Source of the DNA: Desulfoscipio sp. XC116
GTDB taxonomy: Bacteria > Bacillota > Desulfotomaculia > Desulfotomaculales > Desulfallaceae
Direction: 5' to 3'
Assembly: GCF_039851975.1 (NCBI RefSeq)
Contig: NZ_CP156660.1
Location: 2,485,035 to 2,549,034 of the forward strand
DNA: 64,000 bases
Every line of letters begins with the position of its first letter. Position 1 is the first letter of the stretch. The position numbers and the translations under genes were made by a program. A model generated the notes under the pieces. It was given only the letters and a program-made list of their open reading frames with translations. It searched no databases and was not told the DNA's origin. Below are positions 18,247 to 27,496 of this stretch, piece after piece.

Positions 18247-18406
18247 CATCAAAAAGATAATCTCATGCGGACTTTTCAAACAAGCTTTTTTAAAGAGATT
18301 TAATTAAAGGGGGATAAGATTGAATGTATTGAATGTTATATTGAAAAAATCGGCACGCTAATAAATATTATAGAATAATATAGGTACTTACAATATTAGG
18401 AGATGA

Positions 18407-19525
18407 TTGCATTTGGCGGTTAACTTTAATAAAGAATCACTGGGAAATGAGATTGTAGAGCTGCTGCAGGAGCTAATCACCGTAGCCGGTGTTACCGGAT
18501 TTGAGGATGCGGTAAGGGAAAAAATTACTGCGTTGCTGCGACCCGGCGGCGCACATATCAGCACAGACCATATGGGTAATTTATACGCCACTGTACCCGG
18601 GAAAAATAAAAGCGGCAACAGCACCTCCCCGCGGGTGATGATTTGCGCCCATATGGATGAAGTAGGTTATGTGGTTAGCAATATTGATGACCGAGGGTTT
18701 ATTTACCTCTATCCCCTGGGCGGCATTCCCGATTACCTGGGTCCGGGTGAATGGGTGTCGCTGCATACCGGTTCGGGAGTCATCCAAGGCAGCGTGGGCA
18801 TTCACCCACCGCATTTGCCGGTAACGGGACAAAAAGAAATTTTTGTTGACGTAGGAGCAGAAGACAGGAACGAAGTGCTGCAACTGGATATTTCCGTGGG
18901 CACACCGGTTACTTTCAGCCATGGTTTCCGCCGGCTTAATCGAAACCGGGTGCTGGGCAGGTGCCTGGATGATCGAATGGGTTGCGCCCTGCTTACGGCA
19001 CTTTTGCGCAAGTTATCCGCCGACCCGATTGAGGCCGAGGTCATCGGAGTTTTCTCCAGCACTGAAGAGCACGGCATGCTGCCGGGCAGCGGACCATCCG
19101 GTGTGCACGGCTCCCGCGGTGCTCTGGTGGCCGCTATAAAAATGCGCCCGGACTTTGCCGTTGTGGTAGACAGTATGGTATGCAGCGATATACCGGGCAT
19201 TCCCTCCCACATGCGCCAAATACGCCTGGGTCGGGGGGCGGCACTGCGCCTGGTAGACGATTTAGCCATCATGCGCCCACCCATGCGGTCATTTTTAAAA
19301 AAAGTGGCCCAAACCGCGGACATTACCATACAGGAAGGCATTTCACGCTCTTACACCGATGCCTCGGTAATCCAATTGTTGGATATACCGGTAGCCACTC
19401 TGGGCATCCCACTGCGCTATGCTCACGCTCCGGCTCAAATCGCCGATATAAATGATTTAGTACAAACATTGCTATTTATCCATGCAATTGCGCAAAACGC
19501 GGGACAATATTTAAAGAATGAGTGA
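18407..19525 (+). CDS. M42 family metallopeptidase (glutamyl/deblocking aminopeptidase type)
   Basis: A 372-aa cytosolic di-metal aminopeptidase. Family motifs are CAHMDEVGYVV near residue 75 (first metal histidine), RCLDDRMGC (bridging Asp) near residue 185, the catalytic STEEHG near residue 222, a VVVDSM Asp and a C-terminal YAHAP histidine. These enzymes form large dodecamers that trim peptides. Either TTG 18407 or TTG 18413 could be the start; TTAGGAG lies upstream of both. No operon partner is evident, though the SASP gene follows in the same direction. Confidence 0.9.
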   Translation: MHLAVNFNKESLGNEIVELLQELITVAGVTGFEDAVREKITALLRPGGAHISTDHMGNLYATVPGKNKSGNSTSPRVMICAHMDEVGYVVSNIDDRGFIYLYPLGGIPDYLGPGEWVSLHTGSGVIQGSVGIHPPHLPVTGQKEIFVDVGAEDRNEVLQLDISVGTPVTFSHGFRRLNRNRVLGRCLDDRMGCALLTALLRKLSADPIEAEVIGVFSSTEEHGMLPGSGPSGVHGSRGALVAAIKMRPDFAVVVDSMVCSDIPGIPSHMRQIRLGRGAALRLVDDLAIMRPPMRSFLKKVAQTADITIQEGISRSYTDASVIQLLDIPVATLGIPLRYAHAPAQIADINDLVQTLLFIHAIAQNAGQYLKNE

Positions 19526-19618
19526 ATACAATATTTCACAGGCATATTCAATGAATTTTCCTCAAATACTAACAGTCGAACTTGCTTATCTCTAAAACCC
19601 AAAGGAGGCAGGCTAATT

Positions 19619-19792
19619 ATGGCCAGAAGGCGCAGCGGCATTATGTCGGACAAGCTGAAAATGGAGTTAGCCGAAGAACTTGGGGTTGCCGGTGTTGTGC
19701 GTGCGGAAGGCGGTTTCGGCAGCGTTTCGTCCAGAGACTGCGGCAATATGGTCCGCCTTGCCATACAAAGAGCGGAACAGTCAATGATTTAG
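19619..19792 (+). CDS. Small acid-soluble spore protein, alpha/beta type
   Basis: This 57-aa gene is flanked by an AAAGGAGG site 10 bases before ATG 19619 and a terminator. The sequence carries the alpha/beta SASP hallmarks: a KMELAEELGV segment that includes the germination protease cleavage region, GGFGSVSSRDCGNMVRLAI as the second conserved block, and a basic N-terminus. In the forespore such proteins coat DNA and protect it from UV and heat, and are degraded at germination. Expression is expected from a forespore sigma G promoter, which I could not place with certainty. It is direct evidence that this organism makes endospores. Confidence 0.93.
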   Translation: MARRRSGIMSDKLKMELAEELGVAGVVRAEGGFGSVSSRDCGNMVRLAIQRAEQSMI

Positions 19793-19806
19793 GGAAAGCA
19801 GGTTGG

Positions 19807-19836
19807 GGATGCGCTAAATAGCGCATCCTCTTTTTG
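19807..19836 (+). terminator. Rho-independent terminator after the SASP gene
   Basis: The stem GGATGCGCT / AGCGCATCC with a 4-base loop is followed by CTCTTTTT, 14 bp downstream of the stop codon. Confidence 0.9.
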
Positions 19837-19943
19837 ATTACCCGATAACGTCCCCACTTACCCTTTAGTTAATCAGTATAATCTGTTACAATATATTGTG
19901 TACCATTTTGGCACACCAATTTTACATGATGCGAGGTAGCAGC

Positions 19944-21107
19944 ATGAACAGAACAAATATAGATATTATCAAATTTGTGTCGCCGGAAATCATCTTTGGT
20001 ATGAACGCCATCAGCCAGGTGGGTGAAAGCGCGCTGCGCCTGGGCGCCAAAAAGATTTTTGTGGTTACCGACTGCGGTGTAAAAAGTCACAGCTGGGTGA
20101 AAAAAGTTTTACTTTACCTGGATCAGGCGGGACTGGAATACCAGGTCTGGTACGATCTCACCAGCAATCCCAAGGATACCGAAGTAGCCAGAGGAGCCGA
20201 GGAATATCTGGCCTCCAAATGCGATGCCATAGTAGCCGTAGGCGGCGGCAGTCCTATTGACACGGCTAAATCCATAGCCACCATCGCCACCAACGGCGGT
20301 AAAATTCAGGATTATGAAGGCATCAATAAAATCACCCGGCCGCTCCCGCCCATGATCATGGTGTCCTCCACCGCCGGCTCGGGCTCGGAGGTAACCCAAT
20401 TCGCCATTATAGTGGACAAGCAGCGCAAGAAAAAAATGACTATCATATCCAGATCACTGGTACCGGACATTGCCATTATCGACCCGCAGCTGCTGCAAAC
20501 CAAGGACGCCCAGCTTACCGCAGCCACCGGGGTGGATGCTTTAAGCCACGCCATTGAGTCCTACGTTTCGCTGGCCGCCAACCCGCTGAGCGATGTCCGG
20601 GCTATGGACGCCATCCGGCTGATAGCGGAAAATCTGCGGGAATCAGTGGCCTGCCGGACTAACATGCGGGCTAAATCCGCCATGTTCATGGCCAGTCTGC
20701 AGGCCGGCCTGGCCTTTTCCAACGCCATACTGGGAGCCACCCACGCCATGGCCCACCAGGTGGACGGTTTGCTGGATCTGCACCATGGAGAAACCAACGC
20801 CATTTTACTGCCCTATGTCATGGAATTTAACTTAATATCCTGCGCCGATAAATATCGCAAGGTGGCCATGGCCATGGGTGAAAACGTAACCGGACTGAGC
20901 AAACAGGACGCAGCCCAAAAGGCCATCAGCGCCGTGCGCCGCCTGGCGGAGGACATCGGCATCAACTACGGGCTCTCCGCTATGGGCTTTAAAAAGGAGT
21001 ATATACCCGAACTAAGCAAAAACGCGCTGCATGACGCCTGTATAATAACCAACCCAAGAGATGCCGACGCGGAAGATTTGGCCCGCATTTTTTATAAGGC
21101 TTTATAG
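19944..21107 (+). CDS. Iron-containing alcohol dehydrogenase 1
   Basis: ATG 19944 is chosen over the upstream 19896 frame start because GAGG lies before it and the translation then opens like the family. The 387-aa protein has the group III dehydrogenase signatures: GGGSPIDTAK (NAD binding) near residue 97, STAGSGSEVT near 142, and the iron ligands in DALSHAIE (about 196) and the later ATHAMAHQVDG and HHGETNAILLPYV segments. It oxidises or forms an alcohol with NAD(H). Its sequence resembles the dehydrogenase at 24707. It precedes a kinase and NtrC-type regulator. Confidence 0.93.
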   Translation: MNRTNIDIIKFVSPEIIFGMNAISQVGESALRLGAKKIFVVTDCGVKSHSWVKKVLLYLDQAGLEYQVWYDLTSNPKDTEVARGAEEYLASKCDAIVAVGGGSPIDTAKSIATIATNGGKIQDYEGINKITRPLPPMIMVSSTAGSGSEVTQFAIIVDKQRKKKMTIISRSLVPDIAIIDPQLLQTKDAQLTAATGVDALSHAIESYVSLAANPLSDVRAMDAIRLIAENLRESVACRTNMRAKSAMFMASLQAGLAFSNAILGATHAMAHQVDGLLDLHHGETNAILLPYVMEFNLISCADKYRKVAMAMGENVTGLSKQDAAQKAISAVRRLAEDIGINYGLSAMGFKKEYIPELSKNALHDACIITNPRDADAEDLARIFYKAL

Positions 21108-21118
21108 AGGAGAGAAAG

Positions 21119-22792
21119 ATGAAAAACCAGCACTTAATCAATGAAAAAAAACACCTTATCGAACAACTAACCGGCATTCATTCCTCCAAGATAAATTATT
21201 ATTCAGAAGTTAAAAAAAGAAATGAAGAAATCATTAAGCAAAATAATCGCCTTGAGATAATTCACCAAATCATTAAAGATATTAACATTGATATGTCACT
21301 GTCGGATATCATTGAGCGGGTTTACCAACGTTTGCCGCTGGCTATTCACTGTGATTTTCTGGGCTTGGCGCTGATGCAGGACGACGACTTAATTATGACG
21401 GCCATGATTCCCAACTGCGACTGCACCGGACACCCCGTGCCTTTTAAATCACTGCTCTGGCGTGCCGTACGGGAAAGCCAAAGCAAGGTATATTCTCTCA
21501 CTGAAGAAGAGCGCGCCACCCAGAAATGCCCGCCCATTAAAAAAATGGATCTGATCTCCCTGGCCATAGACCCACTGATTGTCAAAAGTAATGTGATCGG
21601 TGTACTGATGATCGGCAGCCGCCGGGAAAACGCCTATGCCGAAAATGAGGTTGGATTTACCCGGCAGTTGGCCGACCAGCTGGCTATTTGCATAGAAAAC
21701 GCACGTCTTTACGAACAAGTATTAAACAGCAAGACGGAATGGGAAGAAACTTTCCGGGCCCTTACCGACCCCATTTTATTAATTGATCAAAACTATAATA
21801 TTATCCGCTGCAATAATCAACTTAATGGGCTGCCGGGCCAAATAAACGGTAAACCTGAAAAAAACAAATGTTACCGTTATATATGGGGGCGGGATACCAA
21901 ATGCGATGCTTGCCTTATGGATGAAGTTAATAGAAATCAGGCCCCCGCTTACCGGCGCATCCAATTGGAGTCAGGTAAAACTTTTGATGTACACTACTAT
22001 CCGGTTTTTAAACCAAACCGGCGGATTTACTCGGTAATCCACCATATCAAAGATATTACCGAGCAGGTTAAAATGGAAGCACAACTAATGCAATCCGACA
22101 AATTGGCGGCCATCGGTGAAATGGCCGCGGGGGTAGCCCATGAATTAAACAGCCCCATGACTGTGGTCATCGGTAATTCCCAGATGATCATGCGTGATGG
22201 CGAGATTGAAGAAAACAGCGTGGAACTTCTACAGGATGTAATAAACTGCGGCCTGCGATGCAAAAGAATTATTCAGAACCTGCTTACCTTTTCCAGGCAG
22301 GATCAGCGCCCCATGTCCCGCACCAACCTTAATAAAGTAGTGGAAAGCGTGCTCTCTTTAGTTCAGTATCAGATCAACCGCAGCAACGTGGATATTATAC
22401 TGAATCTTGACCCGCATCTCCCGGACGTGTTGGCTAATGAACAGCAACTGGATCAGGTACTGATTAATCTACTGCTGAACGCCCGGGATGCACTGGATAA
22501 CAACGCAAAAGATAAGAAAATCACCATTACCTCAAAAATTAGAAAAGCCGATAAAGGCGAATATATAACCGTAACGATTAGTGACAATGGTGAAGGCATC
22601 CCAGCAGAAAATATCATGAAAATTTTTAATCCTTTTTTCACCAGCAAGGAGACCAATCGTGGTACCGGGCTTGGCTTATCGGTCAGCCTGGGTATAGCCG
22701 AGGCGCACGGAGGCACTATCGAAGTAAACAGTGCACCAGGCCACGGCAGCTGTTTCACCCTGGTTATTCCAGTTAACCACCAGCAAGTTTAA
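21119..22792 (+). CDS. Cytoplasmic sensor histidine kinase (GAF-PAS)
   Basis: A 557-aa kinase without membrane helices. It has an N-terminal coiled coil, a GAF-type domain (about residues 55-200) and a PAS domain (about 210-320) with cysteines in KCYRYIWG and TKCDACLMDE. A HisKA domain with VAHELNSPMT and a HATPase domain (DNGEGIP, GTGLGLSV) follow. GGAGAG precedes ATG 21119, 11 bp after the dehydrogenase. The soluble layout suggests sensing of an internal signal such as a metabolite or redox state. It should phosphorylate the regulator encoded 23 bp downstream. Confidence 0.93.
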   Translation: MKNQHLINEKKHLIEQLTGIHSSKINYYSEVKKRNEEIIKQNNRLEIIHQIIKDINIDMSLSDIIERVYQRLPLAIHCDFLGLALMQDDDLIMTAMIPNCDCTGHPVPFKSLLWRAVRESQSKVYSLTEEERATQKCPPIKKMDLISLAIDPLIVKSNVIGVLMIGSRRENAYAENEVGFTRQLADQLAICIENARLYEQVLNSKTEWEETFRALTDPILLIDQNYNIIRCNNQLNGLPGQINGKPEKNKCYRYIWGRDTKCDACLMDEVNRNQAPAYRRIQLESGKTFDVHYYPVFKPNRRIYSVIHHIKDITEQVKMEAQLMQSDKLAAIGEMAAGVAHELNSPMTVVIGNSQMIMRDGEIEENSVELLQDVINCGLRCKRIIQNLLTFSRQDQRPMSRTNLNKVVESVLSLVQYQINRSNVDIILNLDPHLPDVLANEQQLDQVLINLLLNARDALDNNAKDKKITITSKIRKADKGEYITVTISDNGEGIPAENIMKIFNPFFTSKETNRGTGLGLSVSLGIAEAHGGTIEVNSAPGHGSCFTLVIPVNHQQV

Positions 22793-22815
22793 CAATATAC
22801 GGGAGGTGATTTACT

Positions 22816-24366
22816 TTGGCCTCAGGTGAAAATATACTGGTTATTGATGATGAGGTGGAGGTTGGCAGCTTTTTCCGCCGTCTGCTGCAAAGAAAGGGTT
22901 TTAGCGTCAGTCTTGCCCATGCGGGTGACGAAGCCTTACACTTAATTGATTCCACTAATTTTACCGTAGCTTTAATCGATTTAAAGCTGCCTGATACAAG
23001 CGGTCTTAAATTACTGCAACGTTTAAAAAACAGCCAGCCTGATTGCGAAGCTATTATTATGACCGGCTATGGCACCACCCGCACAGCGGTCAAGGCCATA
23101 CAATTGGGTGCCTTCGACTATATAGAAAAACCCTTTGAGGATATTACCGAAATTGAAGAACTAATTAGCAAAGCACTGGATTACGGGCACCGGACAACCG
23201 GTAAAAATACCGGCCAGCCCGAATGGGCCGCAACCGCCAAACAAACGGGCTTTATAGTGGGCAAAACCCCCAAGATGTTGCGTCTGGCCACCGTAGCCGA
23301 TAAAATCGCCAAAAAAAATATCAATGTACTGATCCAGGGAGAAACGGGCACAGGCAAAGAGGTATTGGCCAGATTTATTCACGCCGCCAGCCCCCGGCAT
23401 CAACAAACATTTATCCCTATAAACTGCGGCGCCCTACCTGAAAACTTATTGGAAAGCGAACTGTTCGGCCATGAGAAAGGAGCCTTCACCGGGGCTTCTT
23501 ACCTGCGGCGGGGTATTTTTGAAGTTGCGGATAACGGTTCGCTTTTTTTGGATGAGATAGGGGAAGCCAACCCGCCCATCCAGGTTAAATTACTGCGTGT
23601 TTTGGAAACAGGTGAATTTTTACGAGTGGGAGGTGAAAAGCCGGTCAAAACCGACGTCCGCATCATTGCAGCCACCAACGTAGACCTGGAACAAGCCGTT
23701 CGGGACAAGCGGTTTCGGGAAGACCTTTTTTACCGTCTGGACGTGGTAAGGCTGGAATTACCGCCACTAAGAGAAAGAAAAGAAGATATTCCCATGCTGG
23801 TAAACCATTTTATTTCCCGCGCCAAAGATCAGGCCTCCAGAACACTGCAGGTTTCCCCGGAAGCCATGCTGATACTGCAAGAGCACAACTGGCCGGGCAA
23901 TATACGGGAACTCGTGAATATCATAGATCAGGCTATTGCACTATGCGAAGGCAATCTGATTTTACCCGCGCATTTACCGGATAAAGTACTGCAGGCTACG
24001 GGCAATTCCTTGGCGCCGGCGGCAAAAAATGCAGCCAGCAACCCTCGACCGAACTTTTCGGGACAATCGCTGGAAACGCTTGAAAATTTAACTCAGAGTG
24101 CTTTTTGGACCAATGCATTAACCAAGGATAACATATTAAAAGCCTACCGTTTAACCAAGCAAATTGAAGAAAAACTGCTTAAACAAATGCAGACGCTGTC
24201 GGTACCGGGCCCGCTCCCGCCCAGCCTGGAGGAAATAGAAGTTAAAACAATCACTCACACCTTGACTTATTATGACGGCAACATAACCACCGCAGCCCGT
24301 TCTCTGGGTATTGGCAGAAACACCTTATACAGAAAAATCAGGGAATATAGTATTGATATTAAATAA
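22816..24366 (+). CDS. NtrC-type sigma-54-dependent response regulator
   Basis: The 516-aa protein has a receiver domain (ALIDLKLP near residue 54 as phospho-acceptor), an AAA+ domain (Walker A GETGTGKE near 175, GAFTGA near 223) and a Fis-type helix-turn-helix at the very end. Between them lies an unusually long linker, about residues 395-465. GGAGGTG precedes a TTG start. Its likely target is the -24/-12 promoter of the dehydrogenase gene at 24604-24618, 240 bp downstream of its stop; this inference rests on proximity and on sigma-54 dependence. Confidence 0.93.
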   Translation: MASGENILVIDDEVEVGSFFRRLLQRKGFSVSLAHAGDEALHLIDSTNFTVALIDLKLPDTSGLKLLQRLKNSQPDCEAIIMTGYGTTRTAVKAIQLGAFDYIEKPFEDITEIEELISKALDYGHRTTGKNTGQPEWAATAKQTGFIVGKTPKMLRLATVADKIAKKNINVLIQGETGTGKEVLARFIHAASPRHQQTFIPINCGALPENLLESELFGHEKGAFTGASYLRRGIFEVADNGSLFLDEIGEANPPIQVKLLRVLETGEFLRVGGEKPVKTDVRIIAATNVDLEQAVRDKRFREDLFYRLDVVRLELPPLRERKEDIPMLVNHFISRAKDQASRTLQVSPEAMLILQEHNWPGNIRELVNIIDQAIALCEGNLILPAHLPDKVLQATGNSLAPAAKNAASNPRPNFSGQSLETLENLTQSAFWTNALTKDNILKAYRLTKQIEEKLLKQMQTLSVPGPLPPSLEEIEVKTITHTLTYYDGNITTAARSLGIGRNTLYRKIREYSIDIK

Positions 24367-24380
24367 ATTGATAAAGAACC

Positions 24381-24413
24381 GCCGGGCCTATATTTTAGCC
24401 CGGCAATTTTTTT
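24381..24413 (+). terminator. Rho-independent terminator after the NtrC-type regulator
   Basis: The stem GCCGGGC / GCCCGGC is followed by A and seven T residues, 14 bp after the stop codon. Confidence 0.9.
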
Positions 24414-24603
24414 AATAACGTTTTTAATCCGAAACAAACCTGATTCCTGTCCCCTTTCGGCACTTTTGTTCCATTTCGTTACACCATATATCAGCATCAA
24501 TGTTCACATTTTAGTTTCATTTTAGACCATTGACTTAATTTATTACATATTTACTGCTGCCTATTTACGCCGCAAATATTAACCGGGCTTGATATAACTG
24601 CAC

Positions 24604-24618
24604 TGGCACGACCTTTGC
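24604..24618 (+). promoter_or_regulatory. Sigma-54 (-24/-12) promoter of alcohol dehydrogenase 2
   Basis: TGGCACGACCTTTGC carries perfect -24 and -12 boxes with GG-N10-GC spacing, 89 bp upstream of the ATG. Confidence 0.92.
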
Positions 24619-24706
24619 GTTTAAAATACTCAAAATTAAATAAATAGTGGGTAAATTTTTTAAACACCTACTATTCTTTCAAATTCTAAAGGAGGTAATT
24701 TAAAAA

Positions 24707-25870
24707 ATGGCATTAGGAGATCAGGTTTTCGGGTACTTTATTCCTACGGTTAATCTCATGGGTGTAGGTTCGCACAAGGAAACCACCAATCAGGTAAAAG
24801 TATTAGGCGGCACCAACGCACTTATCGTAACCGATGCGTTTCTGGCCAAGTCCGGTATGGCTGATGAAATTAAAGGTCTGGTAGAGGCAGCCGGCGCCAA
24901 AGCTACCGTATGGGGCGGAGCCGAACCCAACCCAACCGATAAAAACGTGCACGACGGACTGAAAGTATTCCAGGACAACAAATGCGACATGATCATTTCC
25001 CTGGGCGGCGGCAGTTCTCATGACTGCGCCAAAGGTATAGGCATTGTAGCTAGCAACGGCGGCAACATCCGTGAATATGAGGGACTGGACAAGTCTGCCA
25101 AAGCCATGCCGGCATTTATCGCCATCAACACCACCGCCGGCACAGGCAGTGAAATGACTCGTTTCTGTATTATTACCGACACCGCCAGAAAAGTTAAAAT
25201 GGCTATTGTAGACTGGCGGGTTACCCCCAACGTAGCCATTAACGACCCCTTATTGATGGTAGGCATGCCCCCGGCCCTTACCGCCGCCACCGGCATGGAC
25301 GCGTTAACCCACTCCGTGGAGGCTTATGTTTCCACCGCCGCCACACCGGTCACCGACTCAGCAGCTTTAATGGCCATCAAGCTAATCTCCGAAAACCTGC
25401 GTGCCGCGGTAGCCAATGGAACCAATATGGTAGCCCGGGATAAAATGGCCTACGCTGAATACCTGGCCGGTATGGCCTTCAACAACGCCAGTCTGGGCTA
25501 TGTACATGCTATGGCTCACCAACTGGGCGGATACTATAACCTGCCTCACGGCGTATGCAACGCCATTTTGTTGCCATATGTATGCCAGTTCAACTTAATT
25601 GCCGCCCAGGAACGCTTTGCGGATATCGCTGAAGCCATGGGCGAAAATATAGACGGACTCAGTACTCGGGCAGCCGCTGATGTGGCCATTGAATCTATCC
25701 AGCAGCTTTCCGTGGATGTGGGCATACCCACCGGCCTGACTGAATTAAACGTACAAGAGAAAGATATCCAGATAATGGCTGAAAACGCCATGAAAGACGC
25801 TTGTGCCCTGACCAACCCACGTTTAGGCACACTGGAAGATGTCATTCAAATTTACAAAAACGCCATGTAA
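24707..25870 (+). CDS. Iron-containing alcohol dehydrogenase 2
   Basis: A 387-aa group III alcohol dehydrogenase with GGGSSHDCAKG near residue 97, TTAGTGSEMT near 143, iron-ligand region DALTHSVE near 197 and the histidine motifs in YVHAMAHQLGG and YNLPHGVCNAILLPYV. AAAGGAGG lies 10 bases before ATG 24707. The family acts in the cytosol on ethanol, butanol or diols with NAD(H). A sigma-54 promoter upstream and a strong terminator downstream make it a regulated single-gene unit, probably controlled by the adjacent kinase/regulator pair. It is closely similar to the enzyme encoded at 19944. Confidence 0.95.
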   Translation: MALGDQVFGYFIPTVNLMGVGSHKETTNQVKVLGGTNALIVTDAFLAKSGMADEIKGLVEAAGAKATVWGGAEPNPTDKNVHDGLKVFQDNKCDMIISLGGGSSHDCAKGIGIVASNGGNIREYEGLDKSAKAMPAFIAINTTAGTGSEMTRFCIITDTARKVKMAIVDWRVTPNVAINDPLLMVGMPPALTAATGMDALTHSVEAYVSTAATPVTDSAALMAIKLISENLRAAVANGTNMVARDKMAYAEYLAGMAFNNASLGYVHAMAHQLGGYYNLPHGVCNAILLPYVCQFNLIAAQERFADIAEAMGENIDGLSTRAAADVAIESIQQLSVDVGIPTGLTELNVQEKDIQIMAENAMKDACALTNPRLGTLEDVIQIYKNAM

Positions 25871-25940
25871 TAGGCAGTCCATTACTGCCACTTACTATAT
25901 TTAAACTTACACCTCTCGGTTAATAACTTGATTTATTATA

Positions 25941-25976
25941 AACCCCTGTTCCTTGCCTGGAACAGGGGTTCTTTTT
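25941..25976. terminator. Strong hairpin terminator
   Basis: The 13-bp arms AACCCCTGTTCC / GGAACAGGGGTT enclose TTGCCT and are followed by CTTTTT. It sits between convergent genes and may serve both. Confidence 0.9.
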
Positions 25977-26003
25977 ATAGCTGCCGATAACACTGGCATA
26001 TTT

Positions 26004-27350
26004 CTAAAACCCGGCTTCGTTACCCCTCCTGGCAGATACATCGTCGTCAATAGCATCCGCCGCATATCCGCCGTTGGCACAACGAAAGACTTTTCCCTCC
26101 CAGGTTCTAATCATCACGCTGTCCTTTTCAATAGACAGCAAATATTGGGGAAGCAGCGGCGTTTTGCCGGCTCCGCCGGGCGCATTGATAATATACCACG
26201 GCACAGCCAGACCGGACGTATGGCCGCGCAAGTTTTCCATGATTTCCAACCCTTCTTGAATAGTGGACACAAAATGTGTTGTGCCTTTAACCGGCTTGGC
26301 ATGAAAAATATAGTACGGACGAACATGTATTTTAAGTAATTCATGGTTTAATTTTTTCATTATATGCGGGTCATTATTAATCCCTTTGAGCAGCACAGCC
26401 TGATTACCAAGCGGTATACCGGCCTTGGCCAACATCCGTGTAGCTTTAAGTGCTTCCCGGGTTACTTCCACAGGGTGATTAAAGTGGGTATTCAAATAGA
26501 TAGGATGGTGTTTTTCCAGCATATTGCAAAGTTCGGGTGTGATACGCTGCGGCATGGTCACCGGCACCCGGCTGCCAATACGTTTAATTTCCACATGCTC
26601 GATATTATCCAGTTCAGCAAGCATCCAATCCAGCCAATCGTCAGACAAAGTTAGCGGATCACCGCCCGTAATCAACACATCCCGAATCTCGGGATGTGCC
26701 CGAATATAATCCATGGCCGCCTTGACATCCTCAACCGGTGCAGGCCTGTCTACTTCACCGATATTGCGCCTGCGCTGGCAGTGCCGACAAAACATAGCAC
26801 ACTGATTAGTCACGTTGATAATCAGCCGGTCTGCATAACGGCGGGTAATCCGAGGGGCCGGTGATGTATATTCTTCGGCCATAGGATCTTCTTTACCCCG
26901 ACTGCCGCGTATTTCCCAAATACTTGGTATGCCCTGCATCCTCACCGGACAACGGCGGTTTTCCGTTTGCATTAGACTTAAATAGTAGGGCGAAACTGCC
27001 CAGCGAAATTTCTTACTGACAAATTCAATATGCCCGGCTTCCTCATCGGTCAGCGGCAAAAGTTGTCTTAATTTTTTAACATCGTTAATCCTATTACGCA
27101 TCTGCCAATGCCAATTTTGCCAATCAGATTCAGTGGCATCTAAAATATCAAGTATTTGCCTTTTTCTCAGCCGGTATTGTTCATCTAATTTAAACCCGGT
27201 AGGAATATGCTTAACAGCCTCCAAGTACCCCGTAATACGGTATTTTAGTTCCTCCGCCCGCTCCGCGGCTACCCGGCGTTTATCGTTATCCGGGTGCATC
27301 GGCAAACTCGTTTTATTGATTATACTCTCCAATAAATACCACCCCCCCAT
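26004..27350 (-). CDS. KamA-family radical SAM aminomutase (lysine or glutamate 2,3-aminomutase type)
   Basis: A 448-aa radical SAM enzyme. The 4Fe-4S/SAM cluster motif is CAMFCRHCQRRR near residue 195, and ITGGDPLTLSD near residue 235 is a PLP/SAM-binding family segment. The N-terminal helical part and the later GINNDP segment agree with the family. It moves an amino group from C2 to C3 of its amino acid substrate using PLP. The residues around the cluster (QCAMFCRHCQRRRNIGE) look more like the glutamate-type than the lysine-type enzyme, but this is a weak judgement. ATG 27350 is in a GGGGGGTGG tract; TTG 27332 is another possible start. Confidence 0.85.
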   Translation of the reverse strand: MGGWYLLESIINKTSLPMHPDNDKRRVAAERAEELKYRITGYLEAVKHIPTGFKLDEQYRLRKRQILDILDATESDWQNWHWQMRNRINDVKKLRQLLPLTDEEAGHIEFVSKKFRWAVSPYYLSLMQTENRRCPVRMQGIPSIWEIRGSRGKEDPMAEEYTSPAPRITRRYADRLIINVTNQCAMFCRHCQRRRNIGEVDRPAPVEDVKAAMDYIRAHPEIRDVLITGGDPLTLSDDWLDWMLAELDNIEHVEIKRIGSRVPVTMPQRITPELCNMLEKHHPIYLNTHFNHPVEVTREALKATRMLAKAGIPLGNQAVLLKGINNDPHIMKKLNHELLKIHVRPYYIFHAKPVKGTTHFVSTIQEGLEIMENLRGHTSGLAVPWYIINAPGGAGKTPLLPQYLLSIEKDSVMIRTWEGKVFRCANGGYAADAIDDDVSARRGNEAGF

Positions 27351-27496
27351 TTAACATTAGTTAACATAAATAAACAAACTTGCAAACATATTATTTTATC
27401 ATTCAAAGTTGCCGGATTGTGCAAGCCAATATTGATTAACTATATTATATCAATTATTCGTTGGGGTGAAAAGTAAATTTTAAATTTATTATCTGA

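Larger units (their letters stand above)
17742..18406. other. Intergenic region: sigma-54 promoter, palindromic element, no gene
   Basis: This 665-bp stretch holds the -24/-12 element at 17823-17837 for the leftward permease operon, a 59-bp palindromic repeat at 18188-18246, and a short 13-codon frame at TTG 18320 behind AAAGGGGG that is too short to call. Confidence 0.6.
24367..24706. other. Promoter region of the second alcohol dehydrogenase
   Basis: The region holds a terminator (24381-24413), then about 190 bp of AT-rich DNA where an activator could bind, then the sigma-54 promoter (24604-24618) and the leader. No gene is seen. Confidence 0.7.

Noticed and set aside
19909-19920. TGGCAC box before alcohol dehydrogenase 1
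   Set aside because: No GC or TTGC -12 box is found at the required 10-bp spacing, so it is not called a sigma-54 promoter.
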